Shown here: piece after piece, positions 61,341 through 64,000 of the stretch
Layout of the letters: each line of letters begins with the position of its first letter
Numbering within the stretch: position 1 is the first letter of the stretch
DNA from: Streptomyces griseus
GTDB taxonomy: Bacteria > Actinomycetota > Actinomycetes > Streptomycetales > Streptomycetaceae
Length of the DNA stretch: 64,000 bases
Direction of reading: 5' to 3'
Assembly: GCF_900460065.1 (NCBI RefSeq)
Contig: NZ_UAVD01000024.1
Location: 310,001-374,000 of the forward strand
Translations under genes and position numbers: made by a program
Notes under the pieces: generated by a model
The model's database searches: none
What the model was told of the DNA's origin: nothing
The model's input: the letters and a program-made list of their open reading frames with translations, nothing else

Positions 61341-61410
61341 CCGCCGCTCCCCGCCGCTCCCCGCCGCACCCCGGCGGTCCCCGCCGCTCCCCGCCGCACC
61401 CCGGCGGTTC
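61341..61410. repeat. 10-bp tandem repeat with 30-bp higher-order unit
   Basis: Units of CCGCCGCTCC and variants CCGCCGCACC and CCGGCGGTCC. The three-unit set 61351-61380 recurs at 61381-61410 with one change. CCGCCG/CGGCGG also forms short hairpins that could end the TetR transcript. Confidence 0.8.
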
Positions 61411-61555
61411 TTGCGGGCGCCGCCTCCCGTCGGCTGTTGGTCACGACAGCCACTCGCTGCTGTCCGTCGACGTGCGCTGGGAGCCGGAGGGCGCGCGGCC
61501 CCTTGTCCCGTCACGATCCGGTCTCGGACACGAGCGGAGGGCTTGTTTTTGGCCA

Positions 61556-61591
61556 TGTAATCGATTCCAATCATCCGTGTAATCGATTCCA
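61556..61591 (+). promoter_or_regulatory. Tandem LacI-family operators
   Basis: Two identical TGTAATCGATTCCA copies (61556-61569 and 61578-61591), 22 bp apart start to start. The AATCGATT core is palindromic and fits the LacI consensus TGnAAnCGnTTnCA. They lie 80-115 bp before the LacI start and would control the whole operon. Confidence 0.75.
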
Positions 61592-61670
61592 TGGCTCTGA
61601 GCCGCTGGTCCACCGCCGGCCCTCGCCACGGTTTCGAGGTGTACGGAAACCACAAGGAGGTGGTCCGGAC

Positions 61671-62687
61671 ATGGCGGGCATCAAAGATGTCGCGGCCGAG
61701 GCGGGCGTGTCCGTCGCCACGGTGTCGCGCGTGCTCAACAGCCATCCGTCCGTCAGCGAAGAGGCGCGCGTCCGCGTCCTCGCCGCCGTCGAGACGCTCG
61801 GCTACCGGCCCAACGCGGTCGCCCGCTCGCTGCGCACCGCGCAGACCCGCACGCTCGGCCTGGTCATCAGCGATGTGCTCAACCCGTACTTCACCGAGCT
61901 GGCCCGCTTCGTCGAGGAGGAGGCCCGCGCGCTCGGCTACAGCGTCATCATCGGCAACGCCGACGAGCGGCCCGAGCTCCAGGACCACCACATCCGCACG
62001 CTCATCGACCGCAGGATCGACGGGCTCCTTGTCTCGCCCGCCGACGGCGGCTCCCCGCTGATGCGCGAGGTCGCCCTGGGCGGCACCCCGATGGTCTTCG
62101 TCGACCGCTGGATCCCCGGCATCGACGTCCCCGTCGTCCGGGCCGACGGCACGGGCGCGGTCAAGGATCTCGTCGCGCATCTGCACGGCCTCGGCCACCG
62201 CCGGCTCGCCATCATCGCCGGGCCCGCCGCCACCACCACCGGCAACGAGCGCGTCGAGGCCTTCCGGGACGCGATGCGCGAGCTCGGGCTCGCCCTGCCC
62301 GACGCCTACATCGGCCAGGGCGACTTCCAGGCGGCCAGTGGCCGCCTGGCCACCCAACGCTTCCTGGCCCTGGCCGAGCCGCCCGAGGTCGTGTTCGCCG
62401 CCGACAACCTGATGGCGCTCGGCGCGCTCGACGCGATCCGGGCCCGGGGCCTGCGGGTCCCCGACGACATCGCGCTCGCCGCCTTCGACGACATCCCGTG
62501 GTTCGTCCACACGGATCCGCCGATCACCGCCATCGCCCAGCCGACCGCCGACCTGGCGCGGGCCGCAGTGCGGGCCCTCGCCGACCGGATCGAAGGACGG
62601 ACCCCGCAGTCCGTCACCCTGCCCGCCCGCCTCGTCGTACGCCGCTCGTGCGGCGGGGCCGCATCGAACCAGAGGAGCGACCGGTGA
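61671..62687 (+). CDS. LacI-family transcriptional regulator of a sugar ABC operon
   Basis: A 338-residue LacI/GalR repressor. The helix-turn-helix and hinge are IKDVAAEAGVSVATVSRVLNSHPSVSEEARVRVL...YRPNAVARSL, followed by a ribose-binding-like sensor with LGLVISDVLNPYFTELAR and AAFDDIPWFVHTDPPITAIAQP. The ribosome-binding site AAGGAGGTGG is near perfect. It overlaps the ABC ATPase start by GTGA, so it is coupled to the transporter it probably represses (RbsR-like). Confidence 0.92.
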   Translation: MAGIKDVAAEAGVSVATVSRVLNSHPSVSEEARVRVLAAVETLGYRPNAVARSLRTAQTRTLGLVISDVLNPYFTELARFVEEEARALGYSVIIGNADERPELQDHHIRTLIDRRIDGLLVSPADGGSPLMREVALGGTPMVFVDRWIPGIDVPVVRADGTGAVKDLVAHLHGLGHRRLAIIAGPAATTTGNERVEAFRDAMRELGLALPDAYIGQGDFQAASGRLATQRFLALAEPPEVVFAADNLMALGALDAIRARGLRVPDDIALAAFDDIPWFVHTDPPITAIAQPTADLARAAVRALADRIEGRTPQSVTLPARLVVRRSCGGAASNQRSDR

Positions 62688-64000
62688 CCCCACCGGAAAG
62701 GCAACTGGTGGCCGCACCAGACGAGTTGCTGCGCATCGAGGGTCTGCGCAAGACCTTCCCCGGCGTGGTGGCGCTCGACAACGTCGACTTCGACCTCCGC
62801 CGGGGCGAAGTGCACGTCCTGCTCGGCGAGAACGGCGCGGGAAAGAGCACCCTCATCAAGATGCTCTCCGGCGCCTACCGCCCCGACCACGGCCGCATCC
62901 TTGCCGAGGGGCGTGAGGTCCGCATCGAGGGCGCGCAGGACGCCGAACGGCTCGGGATCGCCACCATCTACCAGGAGTTCAACCTCGTACCCGACCTCAC
63001 CGTCGCCGAGAACATCTTCCTGGGCCGACAGCCCCGCCGCTACGGGCTCGTCGACCACCGCCGGATGCGCGAGGACGCGGCAGAGCTGCTGCGCCGCGTC
63101 GGTGTCGACGTGCGACCCGACGCCAAGGTCCGTGAACTCGGCATCGCCCGCCTCCAGATGGTGGAGATCGCCAAGGCGCTGAGCCTGGAGGCGCGCGTCC
63201 TGATCATGGACGAGCCGACCGCCGTGCTCACCTCCGAGGAGGTCGACAAGCTGTTCGCGATCGTCCGCCAACTGCGCGCGGACGGCGTCGGCATCGTCTT
63301 CATCACCCACCATCTGGAGGAGATCGCCGCACTGGGCGACCGGGTGACCGTCCTCCGTGACGGGCGCAGCATCGACCAGGTCCCGGCGTCGACCCCCGAG
63401 GACGAGCTCGTCCAGCTCATGGTCGGCCGCAGCATCGAGCAGCAGTACCCGCGTGAACGCCCCGACACCGGCGACGCGTTGCTGTCGGTGCGCGGACTCA
63501 CCCGCGACGGCGTCTTCCACGACATCAGCTTCGACGTGCACGCCGGCGAGGTCGTCGGCCTCGCCGGACTCGTCGGCGCCGGGCGGACGGAGGTGGCGCG
63601 CGCCGTCTTCGGGGCCGACCCGTACGACGCGGGCACCGTCGACGTACGGGGCGAACGCCTGGTCCGGCACGACGTGCCCGCCGCGATGGGCGCCGGCATC
63701 GGGCTCGTACCGGAGGACCGCAAGGGCCAGGGCCTGGTCCTCGACGCCTCCGTGCAGGAGAACCTCGGCCTGGTCACCCTGCGGTCCGCGACCCGCTCCG
63801 GGCTCGTGGACCTCAAGGGGCAGCGCACCGCCGCCGCCCGCATCGCGGAGCAGCTCGGCGTCCGCATGTCCGGCCTCGGCCAGCATGTGCGCACCCTCTC
63901 CGGCGGCAACCAGCAGAAGGTCGTCATCGGCAAGTGGCTGCTGGCCGACACCCGGGTCCTCATCCTGGACGAACCCACCCGGGGCATCGACGTCGGCGCC
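62684..64000 (+). CDS. Sugar ABC transporter ATPase (RbsA type), cut by the window end
   Basis: The first 439 residues of a double-domain CUT2 ATPase; the frame is open at 64000. Domain 1 has Walker A GENGAGKST, IYQEFNLVPDLTVAENIFLG and Walker B VLIMDEPTAVL. Domain 2 begins VRGLTRDGVFHDISFDV, with GLVGAGRTE, LVPEDRKGQGL and LSGGNQQKVVIGKWLL, reaching LILDEPTRGIDVGA at the last bases. GTG 62684 overlaps the LacI stop and follows GAGGAG. Permease and binding-protein genes should follow. Confidence 0.93.
   Translation, partial: MTPPERQLVAAPDELLRIEGLRKTFPGVVALDNVDFDLRRGEVHVLLGENGAGKSTLIKMLSGAYRPDHGRILAEGREVRIEGAQDAERLGIATIYQEFNLVPDLTVAENIFLGRQPRRYGLVDHRRMREDAAELLRRVGVDVRPDAKVRELGIARLQMVEIAKALSLEARVLIMDEPTAVLTSEEVDKLFAIVRQLRADGVGIVFITHHLEEIAALGDRVTVLRDGRSIDQVPASTPEDELVQLMVGRSIEQQYPRERPDTGDALLSVRGLTRDGVFHDISFDVHAGEVVGLAGLVGAGRTEVARAVFGADPYDAGTVDVRGERLVRHDVPAAMGAGIGLVPEDRKGQGLVLDASVQENLGLVTLRSATRSGLVDLKGQRTAAARIAEQLGVRMSGLGQHVRTLSGGNQQKVVIGKWLLADTRVLILDEPTRGIDVGA

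Larger units (their letters stand above)
61334..61670. other. Intergenic region with 10-bp repeats and LacI operators
   Basis: 337 bp. The first part is a run of 10-bp units (61331-61410). The last part has the tandem 14-bp operators (61556-61591) before the LacI gene. The middle has no recognisable feature. Confidence 0.6.

Overview
The window is very GC-rich actinobacterial DNA. Streptomyces is the best fit: third codon positions are almost all G or C, GTG starts and 4-bp ATGA/GTGA overlaps are frequent, and there are LacI, ROK, TetR, LysR, DeoR and XRE regulators, Tat-type lipoproteins, a SecD-SecF fusion and a degenerate MreB-like protein. No transposase, integrase, phage or CRISPR feature was found. 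All functions are read from motifs and recalled family knowledge; no search was run.

Bases 1-13.4 kb hold mixed metabolic and envelope genes: a DUF5107/TPR protein, a VOC protein, a methyltransferase, a PAP2-diacylglycerol kinase fusion, an aminotransferase-fold protein that has lost its PLP lysine, a coupled DedA/metallo-beta-lactamase pair, a holin-like membrane protein fused to a phosphodiesterase, a LacI regulator, a DUF305 lipoprotein and a secreted DUF1996 protein. The DUF1996 gene has a consensus promoter with a LacI-type palindrome at its start site.

From 13.6 to 34.2 kb come a NAD-dependent DNA ligase, an MreB-like/secreted protein/SecDF block, an XRE regulator, a pterin carbinolamine dehydratase, LysR and NmrA genes, an AraC-methyltransferase pair, a cytosolic ricin-type lectin, an aldo/keto reductase, a long-chain acyl-CoA ligase, a LysR/BASS-transporter divergon, a helix-hairpin-helix protein, fdhD and a ketoacyl-ACP synthase III. 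Two copies of a palindromic repeat with compensatory arm changes lie here, near 23.7 and 29.6 kb.

The most interesting part is 34.3-54.6 kb, twenty kb on one strand. It begins with a ROK repressor, a complete sugar ABC transporter, a Gfo/Idh/MocA oxidoreductase and a TIM-barrel isomerase. A 1239-residue secreted protein follows (sugar-dehydrogenase propeller, PKD, carbohydrate-binding, ThuA and 3-keto-disaccharide hydrolase domains). The run ends with an ebo-type operon: EboC (UbiA), EboA, EboB (TatD), EboE and EboF, plus two further TIM-barrel proteins. The usual sugar-phosphate cyclase EboD is absent and a myo-inositol-1-phosphate synthase stands first instead. My inference is that sugar uptake and 3-keto-sugar chemistry are linked to making and exporting a prenylated cyclitol-like metabolite. 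A spaced DNA motif shared by the ROK gene and the ThuA gene suggests common control.

The last 10 kb hold a DUF2254 membrane protein, tRNA-Leu(GAG), an alpha/beta hydrolase, a DeoR regulator divergent from a broken DUF4406 gene and nudK, a Tat-lipoprotein agmatine deiminase divergent from a TetR gene with a perfect 18-bp palindrome between them, and a LacI regulator with two tandem operators followed by a sugar ABC ATPase cut by the window end.
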